DNA from: Clostridia bacterium
GTDB taxonomy: Bacteria; Bacillota; Clostridia; Christensenellales; Borkfalkiaceae
Direction of reading: 5' to 3'
Length of the DNA: 64,000 nucleotides
Assembly (NCBI GenBank): GCA_017536205.1
Contig: JAFXHX010000003.1
Coordinates: forward strand, 186,001 to 250,000
Program-made: the position numbers and the translations under genes
Shown: piece by piece, positions 14,833-22,809 of the stretch
How positions within the stretch are numbered: position 1 is the stretch's first letter
Layout of the letters: the number at the start of each line of letters is the position of its first letter
The notes under the pieces: model-generated
What the model was told of the DNA's origin: nothing
The model's input: the letters and a program-made list of their open reading frames with translations, nothing else
The model's database searches: none

Positions 14833-15888
14833 ATGTATAACGTTAGAATTAAAACCCCTGAAGAAATGGGGCTAACTAGTAAAGTTCAACTTTTTGAAGA
14901 CGGGCTTAGAACTTCTTCAAAATCGGGTAGTTACGAGTGGTGGTATAGTGACTGCAAGTTTCCAGACGGAAGTAGTTTAGTTATTATATTTTTTGCAAAG
15001 CCCGTAACTTCAATGGCAAACAAGTTCGAGCCCTACGTTTCGTTTGACTTCGTTTCGCCAACCAAACAACATATTCACACCGAATATAAATCGAGCGATT
15101 ATTTCTTTTCTAAAGATGCGCCCGACATTAAAATAGGTAACTGCACCTTTAAGGGCGACCTTTCGCACTACGAAATATATTTTAAAAACGACGTTGTTGA
15201 GTCAACTGTTATAATGGATGCAACAGTTCCGTCTTGGCGCCCGTATTCAGGCCACTTATACTTTAACGAAAACGATTATTTCGCTTGGCTTCCCGCCGTT
15301 CCAGAAGGCAAGGTTAAAGCAGTTATTAAAACGGCAAGCGAAGAAATGGTTTACGAAGGCACCGGTTATCACGACCATAACTGGGGCAATAAACTTATGA
15401 TATTTTTAATGAACGACTGGTACTGGGGCAGGGCGAAAATAGGCGATTACGTTGTCGTTTCGGCGTACATTTACGCCAACAAAAAGCAAAATCACGCTCC
15501 AACCCCCGTGTTTATGCTTGCTAAAAACGGTAAAATTATTGCAGACGACGCTTATAGCAATATAACCTACACCGAAAAAGATTTCGTTAAAGACCCTTAC
15601 ACCAAACGCCACGTTGCAAAAACTATAATCTATGATTATAACGACGGTGACAATCGCTATAAAATAACCTACTTAAAAGGAAACGAAGAAGTTGAGCGCA
15701 GAATTATGCGAACTATCGTTTCAAAACCACTTGCCGCTTTATTTTACCTTTTAGGTTTTCGTGGCTCGTACCACAGAATGAGTGGCACGGTTACGCTTGA
15801 AAGGTATGAAAAAGGCGAACTTAAAGAAACTATTTCTTCTCCTGCAATGTGGGAGCAAATGGCGTTTAAGCCTGACAGAATTAAATAA
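14833..15888 (+). CDS. CrtC/AttH-like lipocalin-fold protein
   Basis: A 351-residue protein with two family hallmarks: SYEWWYSDCKFPDG near residue 34 and YHDHNWGN near 180, the pair typical of the CrtC (hydroxyneurosporene synthase)/AttH lipocalin-like fold. No carotenoid genes are near, so hydratase activity on a carotenoid is unlikely; this fold is used for many hydrophobic substrates. No signal peptide is seen. A short hydrophobic patch (PLAALFYLLGF) lies near residue 300. ATG 14833 is preferred over an upstream start because AGGAGAAAGG lies just before it. Confidence 0.65.
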   Translation: MYNVRIKTPEEMGLTSKVQLFEDGLRTSSKSGSYEWWYSDCKFPDGSSLVIIFFAKPVTSMANKFEPYVSFDFVSPTKQHIHTEYKSSDYFFSKDAPDIKIGNCTFKGDLSHYEIYFKNDVVESTVIMDATVPSWRPYSGHLYFNENDYFAWLPAVPEGKVKAVIKTASEEMVYEGTGYHDHNWGNKLMIFLMNDWYWGRAKIGDYVVVSAYIYANKKQNHAPTPVFMLAKNGKIIADDAYSNITYTEKDFVKDPYTKRHVAKTIIYDYNDGDNRYKITYLKGNEEVERRIMRTIVSKPLAALFYLLGFRGSYHRMSGTVTLERYEKGELKETISSPAMWEQMAFKPDRIK

Positions 15889-15964
15889 TAATTAAAAAGC
15901 GCTTTTGTTATTTGGCAAAGGCGCGTTTTTGTGCCAAATAGGTGACAAAAATGTGATAACCGTA

Positions 15965-15992
15965 TTGACAGATTTTCTTTATATGATAAAAT
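15965..15992 (+). promoter_or_regulatory. Promoter of the GPH symporter operon
   Basis: TTGACA and TAAAAT with 16-base spacing; 49 bases of leader precede the start codon at 16042. Confidence 0.65.
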
Positions 15993-16041
15993 GTAATATA
16001 TATACTATAAGTATGTAATAAGTACATTTAAGGAGTAAATT

Positions 16042-17490
16042 ATGGCAAAACAAAAAGTGTTAGATGCAAACGGTTACAGAAAGTTTGGCATGCTTGATAG
16101 CGTTGCCTACGCTGCCGGTGACTTTGGTTGCAACATGAGTTTCGCGCTCAAATCAACGCTTGTAATTTTCTGGACTCAGTTTATGCAAATGGGCTCGGAA
16201 CTTTACGCTTTACTTCTCATAATCGTTCAGGTGTGGGACGCTATTAACGACCCCCTCATCGGTTCTATTATCGACGCGGACAAGCGTAAATACAAGCGCA
16301 ATAAGTTCTTATCTTATATGTGGTTTGGCTCGATAGGTTTAGTAGTTGGTGGTGCGGTATGTTTCTTACCTTTCCCCGACGTTGAAATGTGGGCAAAGGT
16401 TATTATATTCATAGCCGGCTACGTTGTATGGGATGCTTTCTACACAATAGCAAACGTTCCTTACGGCTCGCTCTTATCGCTCATTTCAAAAGACCCTGCA
16501 GACCGTGCTTCGCTTTCTGCATGGCGTTCGGTTGGTTCAATGGTAGGTAATATGGTACCTATGATGATACTTCCTATGATTATCTACGATGCTAACAACA
16601 ACATTATAGGTAATCGCGTATTTATCGCCGCTTTAATTATGGGTATACTTGGCTTTATTGCTTTCCAATTCATGATTAAAAACACCGAAATACGTGAAGA
16701 AGTTGACGTTAAACTTAACGAAGAAACTCCTAAAATTAACATTTTAAAGGCGATGGGCAACTTTATGAAAAACCGCCCCGCAGTTGGCGCAACCGTTGCC
16801 GCTATGGGTATGTTCCTTGGTATGCAAGGTGGTACTGCTGCAGTTACCGTTTTATTCCAGTCGTTCTTTAAAAACGTTCAAATATCGGGTATAGTTCAAG
16901 TATTTGCAATGCTTCCTATTATTTTCTTTACTCCGTTTGCAAGAAAATTAGTTGTTAAGTACGGTAAGAAAGAACTTTCGGTTGTTGGCTCTATTTGCTC
17001 GATAATCGCCTGCATTTTAATGCTTGTAATTCGCATTACGCCGGATATGACGGGCGTTCTTGTTTACGTTGTTTGCCAACTTATTAACAGTTTAGGTATC
17101 GGTATTTACTCTACCGTATCTTGGTCAATGATGGGTGACGCTATTGACTATAACGAGTGGAAAAACGGCTCGCGCGACGAAGGTACCGTATATTCACTTC
17201 ACTCGTTCTTTAGAAAACTCGCTCAAGGTCTTGGACCTTCTATCGTATTAGTAATTATGGCATGGCTTGGCTATAACGAATACTTCGGTGGTAATCAAAC
17301 TTTCCTTGTATCACTCAATCTTCGTTATTTAGTTGCAGCGCTTTACCTTTTAAGCGCAGTTTTACAATTTGTTGGCCTTGCGCTTATTTACAACCTTGAC
17401 AAGAAAACTCTTGAAAAGATGAACGCTGAACTTGACGAGCGCCACAAGGCAAACAAAGCCGTTGAAGTTAAAGAAGGAGGCAACGAATAA
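16042..17490 (+). CDS. GPH-family sugar:cation symporter (MFS)
   Basis: A 482-residue, 12-span transporter of the glycoside-pentoside-hexuronide family. The N-terminus FGMLDSVAYAAGDFGCNMSFAL matches the MelB-type start, followed by WDAINDPLIGSIIDADKRKYKRNKFLSYMWFG, the family loop 2-3 motif, and DAIDYNEWKNGSRDEG in the second half. Substrate is probably a glycoside or uronide. AAGGAG precedes ATG. Its stop overlaps by one base the start of a periplasmic-binding-type lipoprotein, which is unusual for an MFS carrier. Confidence 0.85.
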   Translation: MAKQKVLDANGYRKFGMLDSVAYAAGDFGCNMSFALKSTLVIFWTQFMQMGSELYALLLIIVQVWDAINDPLIGSIIDADKRKYKRNKFLSYMWFGSIGLVVGGAVCFLPFPDVEMWAKVIIFIAGYVVWDAFYTIANVPYGSLLSLISKDPADRASLSAWRSVGSMVGNMVPMMILPMIIYDANNNIIGNRVFIAALIMGILGFIAFQFMIKNTEIREEVDVKLNEETPKINILKAMGNFMKNRPAVGATVAAMGMFLGMQGGTAAVTVLFQSFFKNVQISGIVQVFAMLPIIFFTPFARKLVVKYGKKELSVVGSICSIIACILMLVIRITPDMTGVLVYVVCQLINSLGIGIYSTVSWSMMGDAIDYNEWKNGSRDEGTVYSLHSFFRKLAQGLGPSIVLVIMAWLGYNEYFGGNQTFLVSLNLRYLVAALYLLSAVLQFVGLALIYNLDKKTLEKMNAELDERHKANKAVEVKEGGNE

Positions 17491-18500
17491 TGAAAAAATT
17501 AGTAACTTTATTATTAACTCTCGTTCTTTGCATGGCTTGCTTTGCAGGTTGCAAAATAAACAAAGATGGCGAAATATCAGTTTTATGGTCTGATAAAAGC
17601 GATAGTTTAGTTGTTGAACTTGCCGATTCTATGGATAGGTCGATGTACTTATACAATATGGAATATAAGCACTATGACGCTGAAAACAGTTCAACCAAAC
17701 AACTTGACCAACTTGAAGACGTTTTAGAGGCAGGTTGCCAAGGCGTTATTATTGAACTTGTTGATATTGCTACTGCTCAAACGGTAATTGACACCGTTAA
17801 GCCTTATAACGTTCCCGTTGTAATAATTAACCAAGAAGTAGATACAACTATTATTGAATCTTACGAAAAGGCGTTTAACGTTAGACCTTATTACACTTAC
17901 GAACAAGAATACACCGTAATGCTTGAAAATTACCTTAAAGACAACTTTAAGTTAATCGACCGCAACGGCGACAATAAACTTACCGTTTATAACGAATACG
18001 GCTCGTATCCTACCGATTTCCTTTCAGCACCTGAAAGAAGCCCCAAGTACGAATTTGAAACCGTTTATGATATCGCTTACGACGGTTCTGTTGAACTTAT
18101 TTTAACCGCAGACGACGCTAGAGCAGTTGAAGTTTTAGTTGAACTTAGAAAACAAGGCTTTAACAAAGATAAACTTCAAACACATCTCGTTGGTTTATTC
18201 ACCGTTGGTATAGACCAAAATGCAGGCGTTATTATCGACGACGGCAAGGTTAGAGAAGGTGATGCTTTAAAAGATTACCAAAACAAACTTGCAGCGTACT
18301 CTGTAATGAACGTTATAGACGACGGTTTAATTCAAGGTGCAATCGTTCTTAACGACGACGGTATAACTGAAATGGCTTGCGAAATTATTGCAAACGTTAT
18401 TAAAGGTAAACCCGCTATCAAAGAAGGGTTAGATGAAGAATACTTTAACGAAAACGGAACTAGAAACGTTGACGTTAAATACGTTTTATACGGCGTTTAA
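17490..18500 (+). CDS. Sugar-binding-type lipoprotein
   Basis: A 336-residue lipoprotein. The signal sequence MKKLVTLLLTLVLCMACFAGC ends in a lipobox with Cys21. The rest is a type 1 periplasmic-binding fold of the ribose/galactose class (ADSMDRSM..., AGCQGVIIELVDIATAQTVIDTVKPYNVPVVIINQEVD), so it should bind a small ligand outside the membrane. A DRNGDNKLTVYNE segment near residue 148 resembles the calcium-binding loop seen in galactose-binding proteins. No ABC permease or ATPase is adjacent; the partner gene is the GPH symporter, with which it overlaps by one base. Confidence 0.8.
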   Translation: MKKLVTLLLTLVLCMACFAGCKINKDGEISVLWSDKSDSLVVELADSMDRSMYLYNMEYKHYDAENSSTKQLDQLEDVLEAGCQGVIIELVDIATAQTVIDTVKPYNVPVVIINQEVDTTIIESYEKAFNVRPYYTYEQEYTVMLENYLKDNFKLIDRNGDNKLTVYNEYGSYPTDFLSAPERSPKYEFETVYDIAYDGSVELILTADDARAVEVLVELRKQGFNKDKLQTHLVGLFTVGIDQNAGVIIDDGKVREGDALKDYQNKLAAYSVMNVIDDGLIQGAIVLNDDGITEMACEIIANVIKGKPAIKEGLDEEYFNENGTRNVDVKYVLYGV

Positions 18501-18505
18501 AAACT

Positions 18506-18534
18506 AAAAAGAGCCTTATTTAAGGCTCTTTTTT
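18506..18534 (+). terminator. Terminator of the symporter-lipoprotein operon
   Basis: AAAAAGAGCCTT-ATTT-AAGGCTCTTTTT hairpin 5 bases after the stop codon. Confidence 0.85.
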
Positions 18535-18550
18535 AATGCTTTAAACAAAT

Positions 18551-18572
18551 AAAAACCACCCTAAAAGGTGGT
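18551..18572 (-). terminator. Possible minus-strand terminator
   Basis: ACCACC-CTAAAA-GGTGGT hairpin whose T-run is on the minus strand. It would stop leftward transcription entering from the small-ORF region. Confidence 0.45.
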
Positions 18573-18657
18573 CTCCACTCTTTCATAATAACATAAAAAC
18601 AAGCGCTTGTAAATAGGTTTTTTAAAAATAAAGTTGACAATATTTTTTGTTTTCATA

Positions 18658-18686
18658 TTGACTAACAGCCGTTTATAGTTTATAAT
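18658..18686 (+). promoter_or_regulatory. Strong promoter of the tiny-ORF transcript
   Basis: TTGACT and TATAAT with 17-base spacing. A second TTGACA lies 24 bases upstream (18634-18639), and a perfect 12-bp palindrome ACAAGCGCTTGT lies at 18599-18610, a candidate operator. Confidence 0.75.
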
Positions 18687-18755
18687 AAAAGTACAAAAAG
18701 GAGGAAGGACCAATGAACAATTAACTAACCTTACTTTAAAAAGGGGGTAATTAAA

Positions 18756-18803
18756 ATGTTCCACAAATCGCCTTACGTTAAACTTAACAAAACTATTAAA
18801 TAA
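18756..18803 (+). CDS. 15-residue peptide MFHKSPYVKLNKTIK
   Basis: The longest of the mini-ORFs with its own ATG and SD (AAGGGGGTAATTAAA before ATG). It is basic and has no membrane span. It is in frame with, and ends 18 bases before, the next mini-ORF start at 18822. Expression is plausible from the signals; function is unknown. Confidence 0.35.
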   Translation: MFHKSPYVKLNKTIK

Positions 18804-18937
18804 CTAATTTGGAGAAGGCCAATGAACTATTTAAACCTTAACTAAACGCAAGTACCCTTCGTTAAAGGCGCAAAACGTGCGCAGAGAGTAATTGTATATA
18901 ACGGAGAAAGCGCAGTTAAAACTTAATATTATAAGTA

Positions 18938-18966
18938 AAGTGGTAATCGTTTGGTTACCACTTTTG
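18938..18966 (+). terminator. Terminator of the tiny-ORF transcript
   Basis: AAAGTGGTAA and TTACCACTTT around an 8-base loop, followed by TTGTTATT. Confidence 0.7.
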
Positions 18967-18972
18967 TTATTA

Positions 18973-19000
18973 AAAAAGCGTTCCAAACGGAACGCTTTTA
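18973..19000. terminator. Terminator after the NSS transporter gene
   Basis: AAAAGCGTTCC-AAAC-GGAACGCTTTT hairpin, 3 bases past the minus-strand stop codon; symmetrical. Confidence 0.8.
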
Positions 19001-19002
19001 AA

Positions 19003-20529
19003 TTATTCAAGTTCGTCTGCATTAACGCCGGTGTAAGAGTTTTTAATAAACAAGAAGTATATGAGCAAGCATAACGCAAGTAATATTCCCGCAACGAGCA
19101 CTACACACATAAAGTTAAGGTCGTATTTAGTAGCGTAGAAATTAGTTTTGTCAATAATACCAAACACTTCAATAAAAAGTATTAAGAGCGGGGTAACGTA
19201 CTTAACCATTACCGCATAAGGCATACCCACTTTGCCAAGGTTTAATCCTTCGTCTTCAAGTATTTTTAAGGTGGTTTTGGGGTTGAGTTTTTCTTTAAGC
19301 GAGTTATTGCCTATAATCCAACCGACTGCAATGCAACCAAAGAAGGCAGATAACGGCATTAAAACGGTGTTTGTAACTTCATCAAAGAAAGTTAATAGGT
19401 CAAATCCAAAAAGAGTAATTTTACCGTCAAATGCGCCACCAACCGACCACGCTATGGGAATAGAAATTAAAAACCCTATTAAGCAAACGGTTAAAGACGC
19501 TTTCTTTCTTGAAAGTTTAAACTTTTGAATTACGAATTGCGTAACTACTTCCATAAGTGAAATAACCGAAGTGAGAGCCGCAATAACTACCATGCCGAAG
19601 AATAAGAACGATACGACAGGGCCGATTGAACCCATTGCTTCAAATATTTTGGGAAGTATTATAAATATAAGACCAACGCTTTGAGCATTGTCGCCAAGGC
19701 TTTCTGGTGAAAGAGCGCCGATAGCGGGGAAAATTGCAAGACCTGCAAGAAGCGCAAATATAGTGTCGAAAACGCAAATCATGGTAACCGACTTTCCAAC
19801 TTTAATCTCGTTACCCGTATAAGAGCCGTAAGCAATCATACAACCCATACCAAGCGAGAGTGAGTAGAACGACTGGCTCATTGCGGCGATAATTCCTTTA
19901 AAGCCAAGTTCTTTAAAGTCTGGATTTAAGTAAAAATCAAGCCCTTTTTCAACACCGTCACCAAGGCAAAGGCAAAAGATAACCATAAATACTAATATTA
20001 TAAAAAGTATGGGCATCAACACCTTTGAAGCCTTTTCAATACCGCCTTTAACGCCACCAGCAATTACTATTGCTGCAAGTAACATAAATATAAAGGTGTA
20101 AAATACCGGCTCGTATGGGTTAGACGTGAACGACGCGTAAGAGTGTGCGTTGTTAGCGTCGATTACGCCTTGAAAAGAGTTCATAGCGTATCTCGTAGTC
20201 CAACCACCGAGTACTGAATAGTAGCATAATATAATTGCCGGAATTATTAAAACGATAAGCCCAACAAAACCTAGGTTTTTGTTGGTATTTTTAAACGCCG
20301 TAACGTTGTTTGCCTGCGAACGCTTGCCAAGCCATATCTCTGAAATCATAACGATTGCACCGAATAAAACGGTGCAAAGTATGTAAACGATAACGAACGC
20401 CGCACCACCGTTTTGGCTAGTTTTGTAAGGGAACGACCAAAGGTTGCCAAGGCCTACCGCAGAGCCTGCCGCGGCTAATATAAAGCCTAAACCCGTTTGA
20501 AAACCGCCTTTTTTTGCTGTTTTTTCCAT
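19003..20529 (-). CDS. Sodium-dependent NSS-family transporter
   Basis: A 508-residue, about 12-span protein of the neurotransmitter:sodium symporter family (LeuT fold). Span 1 contains GFILAAAGSAVGLGNLWSFPYKTSQNGGAAF, the sodium and substrate site; span 6 carries SQSFYSLSLGMGCMIAYGSY. Bacterial members mostly import amino acids. TAGGAG precedes the ATG. The promoter (TTGACC, 17 bases, TAAAAT) has a 16-bp palindrome over its -35 box and is divergent from nadE. Confidence 0.92.
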   Translation of the reverse strand: MEKTAKKGGFQTGLGFILAAAGSAVGLGNLWSFPYKTSQNGGAAFVIVYILCTVLFGAIVMISEIWLGKRSQANNVTAFKNTNKNLGFVGLIVLIIPAIILCYYSVLGGWTTRYAMNSFQGVIDANNAHSYASFTSNPYEPVFYTFIFMLLAAIVIAGGVKGGIEKASKVLMPILFIILVFMVIFCLCLGDGVEKGLDFYLNPDFKELGFKGIIAAMSQSFYSLSLGMGCMIAYGSYTGNEIKVGKSVTMICVFDTIFALLAGLAIFPAIGALSPESLGDNAQSVGLIFIILPKIFEAMGSIGPVVSFLFFGMVVIAALTSVISLMEVVTQFVIQKFKLSRKKASLTVCLIGFLISIPIAWSVGGAFDGKITLFGFDLLTFFDEVTNTVLMPLSAFFGCIAVGWIIGNNSLKEKLNPKTTLKILEDEGLNLGKVGMPYAVMVKYVTPLLILFIEVFGIIDKTNFYATKYDLNFMCVVLVAGILLALCLLIYFLFIKNSYTGVNADELE

Positions 20530-20556
20530 AATTTCTCCTAAATAAGTAATACGTAT

Positions 20557-20585
20557 ATTTTACCAAAAAACATATTAAAGGTCAA
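20557..20585 (-). promoter_or_regulatory. NSS transporter promoter
   Basis: Minus-strand TTGACC (20580-20585) and extended -10 TGGTAAAAT (core 20557-20562), 17-base spacing. Confidence 0.75.
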
Positions 20586-20591
20586 CCTTTA
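20576..20591. promoter_or_regulatory. Palindrome over the NSS -35 box
   Basis: TAAAGGTCAACCTTTA, 7-bp perfect arms around CA. It covers the -35 hexamer, so a bound protein would block RNA polymerase. The regulator is unknown. Confidence 0.5.
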
Positions 20592-20616
20592 TTTTTAAAA
20601 AAAATAAAGAATTAAA

Positions 20617-20632
20617 TTACCAAAAATGGTAA
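20617..20632. promoter_or_regulatory. Palindrome upstream of nadE
   Basis: TTACCAAAAATGGTAA, 6-bp arms. It lies 26 bases upstream of the nadE -35 box. Given that the NadE protein itself starts with an XRE domain, this is a candidate autoregulatory site, but TGGTAAAAT also recurs here simply as an extended -10 element. Confidence 0.35.
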
Positions 20633-20657
20633 AATGTAAAAATATTATCAAAATCAC

Positions 20658-20686
20658 TTTACAGTTGTTATAAATAATGGTAAAAT
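20658..20686 (+). promoter_or_regulatory. nadE promoter
   Basis: TTTACA and extended -10 TGGTAAAAT (core TAAAAT 20681-20686), 17-base spacing; 20 bases of leader precede the ATG. Confidence 0.7.
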
Positions 20687-20706
20687 GTAGGTAAAAGGCG
20701 GTAACT

Positions 20707-22776
20707 ATGGAAAATAAACTAGTAATTAACAAACTAAAAGAGTTAAAATTAAAAAGCGGTTTAACTAGTAAAGATATAGCTAGCCGTTCGGGAGTTCCTT
20801 ACGGTACGGTTATAAAAATATTTAGTGGAACTACTAAAAGCGTTAAAGCCGAAACCTATTCAAAAATAGAAAAAGCGCTTATAGGTAGTTATGAAAACTT
20901 ACAAAACAGCGCTGAAAATTACGGGTTTTACGGCGCAGTTGCAGTTTCGCCGTTTAATAATCTTGCAAGCCCAACGTCTAACGCTAATTTAGTTATAAGC
21001 GAAATGGAAAAGGCTAGCGAAAAAGGCGCAAGTTTACTAGTTCTTTCCGAACTTTATTTATCTGGTGCAACGCTTGGCGACCTTTATAGGCAACCCACCC
21101 TTTTAAATGCCTGTGAGAGTGCGCTTTTAAAAATTGTTAAGGCAAGTGAAAGTGAAAGCGCTATAACCGTTGTAGGCTTACCTATTTGCCGTATGGGCGT
21201 TATCTATAACGTTTGCGCAGTAGTTTACGGTGGTAATATTTTAGGCTTTACGCCTTGTTCTGTTACTAGTGGTGCGTTAAGTGGATATAACGGCGAAATA
21301 ACTAGCGTTAACTTTTTAGGCAAAGATTATCCGTTTGGCAAAATAGTATATAATTTTGGCTCGAACTTATCGTTTGGTGTTGCTTTTCAAAGCGAGATTA
21401 GCCTTCCTGAAAATAGCGTTAGTAGTTACGCTCAAGCGGGCGCAAACGCCGTGTGCGTGGTTGGTAGTTTAGTTGAAACGATGTTAGAGCCCGAAGTTTA
21501 TAAAAACGTTTTAATAGGTGAAAGTTCAAGGCTTTCTATCGGCGTAATATCCGCGCTTTCAGGCAGTGGCGAATCTACTACCGACGGCGTTTGTTCGGGC
21601 AGGTGTTTAATTATTGAAAACGGCGAAGTGCTTGCTGAAAATAAGCCTTTTTCCGAAAAGGGTATATACGCGCAGATAGACTATGAATATTTAGAAAGCG
21701 AAAAGGCTAAAAAGTACGCCTATAAGCCTATAAACGGCGTTATTACCGTTAACGCAAACTATATTCAAAAACGCTTTAAACTTGAAAGAAAGCACCGTGA
21801 ATACCCCTTTATTCCCGAGCGTGACGTTTTAAAAAGTTGTTTAAGCGCCGTAAATATTCAAGCGCAAGCGCTTTCAAGCAGAATGAAGTATATTCACGCC
21901 GATAATTTGGTGTTAGGTATATCAGGCGGGCTTGATAGCACGTTGGCTATTTTAGTTGCCGTTAAAGCCGTTGAACTTATAGGTAAAGAGCGCAAAAACG
22001 TTATTGCAATAACTATGCCGTGTTTCGGCACTTCTTCTAGAACTAAAAATAACGCCGTAACGCTTTGCGAACTTTTAGGGGTTACCCTTAAAGAAGTAAA
22101 TATTAAAAATGCAGTACTTTGCCATTTTAACGATATAGGGCACAACCCCGAAGTTGCCGATATTGCCTACGAAAATAGTCAGGCAAGAGAGCGCACGCAA
22201 GTACTTATGGACTACGCTAATAAAGTTAACGGCATAGTAGTTGGAACGGGCGACCTTTCCGAACTTGCGCTCGGCTGGGCAACTTATAACGGCGACCATA
22301 TGTCGAACTATTCGGTAAACGCATCAATTCCTAAAACGCTAGTTAAAGAAATAGTTATAAACTACGGAAACTATTTAGGTGGCAAAATAAAAGAAGTTCT
22401 TTTCGATATTGCCGACACGCCCGTGTCGCCAGAACTAAAACCGCTAACCGAAAAGGAATCTTCGCAAAAAACCGAAGATATAGTAGGGCCTTACGTTTTA
22501 CACGATTATTTTATATACCACTCGCTAGTAAGGTTGTCGTCACCAAAAAAGATTTACGAAATGGCAAAAGTAACCTTTAACGGAACGTTTGATAGCCAAA
22601 CTGTTTTAAAGTGGTTAAAGGTATATTACCAAAGGTTTTTCCGTCAACAGTTTAAGCGTTCGTGCGTGCCTGACGGGGTAATGGTAACGTCGCTTTCACT
22701 CTCGCCTAGAACTTCGCTTAAAATGCCTAGCGATTCAAGCCCTGAAGAATGGCTTAAAGAACTTGAAAACGCATAA
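20707..22776 (+). CDS. nadE: NAD synthetase with N-terminal XRE HTH domain and degenerate glutaminase domain
   Basis: A 689-residue three-part protein. Residues 5-58 are an XRE/Cro-type helix-turn-helix (TSKDIASRSGVPYGTVIKIFSG). Residues about 73-345 are nitrilase-like, as in glutamine-dependent NadE, with the Glu retained in VLSELYLSG (E115). The usual PKT catalytic Lys is replaced (FTPCSV, C184), and the usual EICED catalytic Cys is replaced by Q228 in VAFQSE. Residues about 380-689 are NAD synthase with an intact PP-loop SGGLDS (406-411), GTGDLSELALGWATY and a normal C-terminus. I infer ammonia-dependent amidation of NaAD, with the extra domains regulatory. Confidence 0.85.
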   Translation: MENKLVINKLKELKLKSGLTSKDIASRSGVPYGTVIKIFSGTTKSVKAETYSKIEKALIGSYENLQNSAENYGFYGAVAVSPFNNLASPTSNANLVISEMEKASEKGASLLVLSELYLSGATLGDLYRQPTLLNACESALLKIVKASESESAITVVGLPICRMGVIYNVCAVVYGGNILGFTPCSVTSGALSGYNGEITSVNFLGKDYPFGKIVYNFGSNLSFGVAFQSEISLPENSVSSYAQAGANAVCVVGSLVETMLEPEVYKNVLIGESSRLSIGVISALSGSGESTTDGVCSGRCLIIENGEVLAENKPFSEKGIYAQIDYEYLESEKAKKYAYKPINGVITVNANYIQKRFKLERKHREYPFIPERDVLKSCLSAVNIQAQALSSRMKYIHADNLVLGISGGLDSTLAILVAVKAVELIGKERKNVIAITMPCFGTSSRTKNNAVTLCELLGVTLKEVNIKNAVLCHFNDIGHNPEVADIAYENSQARERTQVLMDYANKVNGIVVGTGDLSELALGWATYNGDHMSNYSVNASIPKTLVKEIVINYGNYLGGKIKEVLFDIADTPVSPELKPLTEKESSQKTEDIVGPYVLHDYFIYHSLVRLSSPKKIYEMAKVTFNGTFDSQTVLKWLKVYYQRFFRQQFKRSCVPDGVMVTSLSLSPRTSLKMPSDSSPEEWLKELENA

Positions 22777-22806
22777 AAAAATGCTTGCAGTTTTGCAAGC
22801 ATTTTT
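22776..22806. terminator. Terminator between nadE and the DUF1508 gene
   Basis: AAAAATGCTTGCA and TGCAAGCATTTTT hairpin with T-run; serves both convergent genes. Confidence 0.85.
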
Positions 22807-22809
22807 AAA

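Larger units (their letters stand above)
18690..18966 (+). ncRNA. Short transcript carrying repeated SD-AUG mini-ORFs
   Basis: Between the promoter at 18658 and a terminator at 18938-18966 lies an RNA of about 275 nt with no conventional gene. It holds three start sites with excellent SD sequences, each closed by an early stop: MNN (18713-18724), MFHKSPYVKLNKTIK (18756-18803) and MNYLNLN (18822-18845). The first and third modules share GGAG-AAGG-CCAATGAAC and a following CTTA-rich string, so they look duplicated. After the third stop the same frame stays open to 18920 with a basic tail YKRRKRS but no start codon. It could be a leader, a dual-function small RNA or a decayed gene. Confidence 0.5.

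Noticed and set aside
14833..15888. Carotenoid hydratase assignment for the CrtC-like protein
   Set aside because: The fold signature is present but there is no carotenoid pathway gene in the window, so a substrate cannot be named.
18892..19074. TTG-start 60-residue basic/hydrophobic frame, toxin-like at first sight
   Set aside because: It runs through two terminator hairpins and into the 3' end of the NSS gene on the other strand; composition is explained by those overlaps.
20617..20632. Firm NadE operator
   Set aside because: TGGTAAAAT recurs as an extended -10 in three places here, so the palindrome could arise from promoter composition; kept only as a low-confidence feature.
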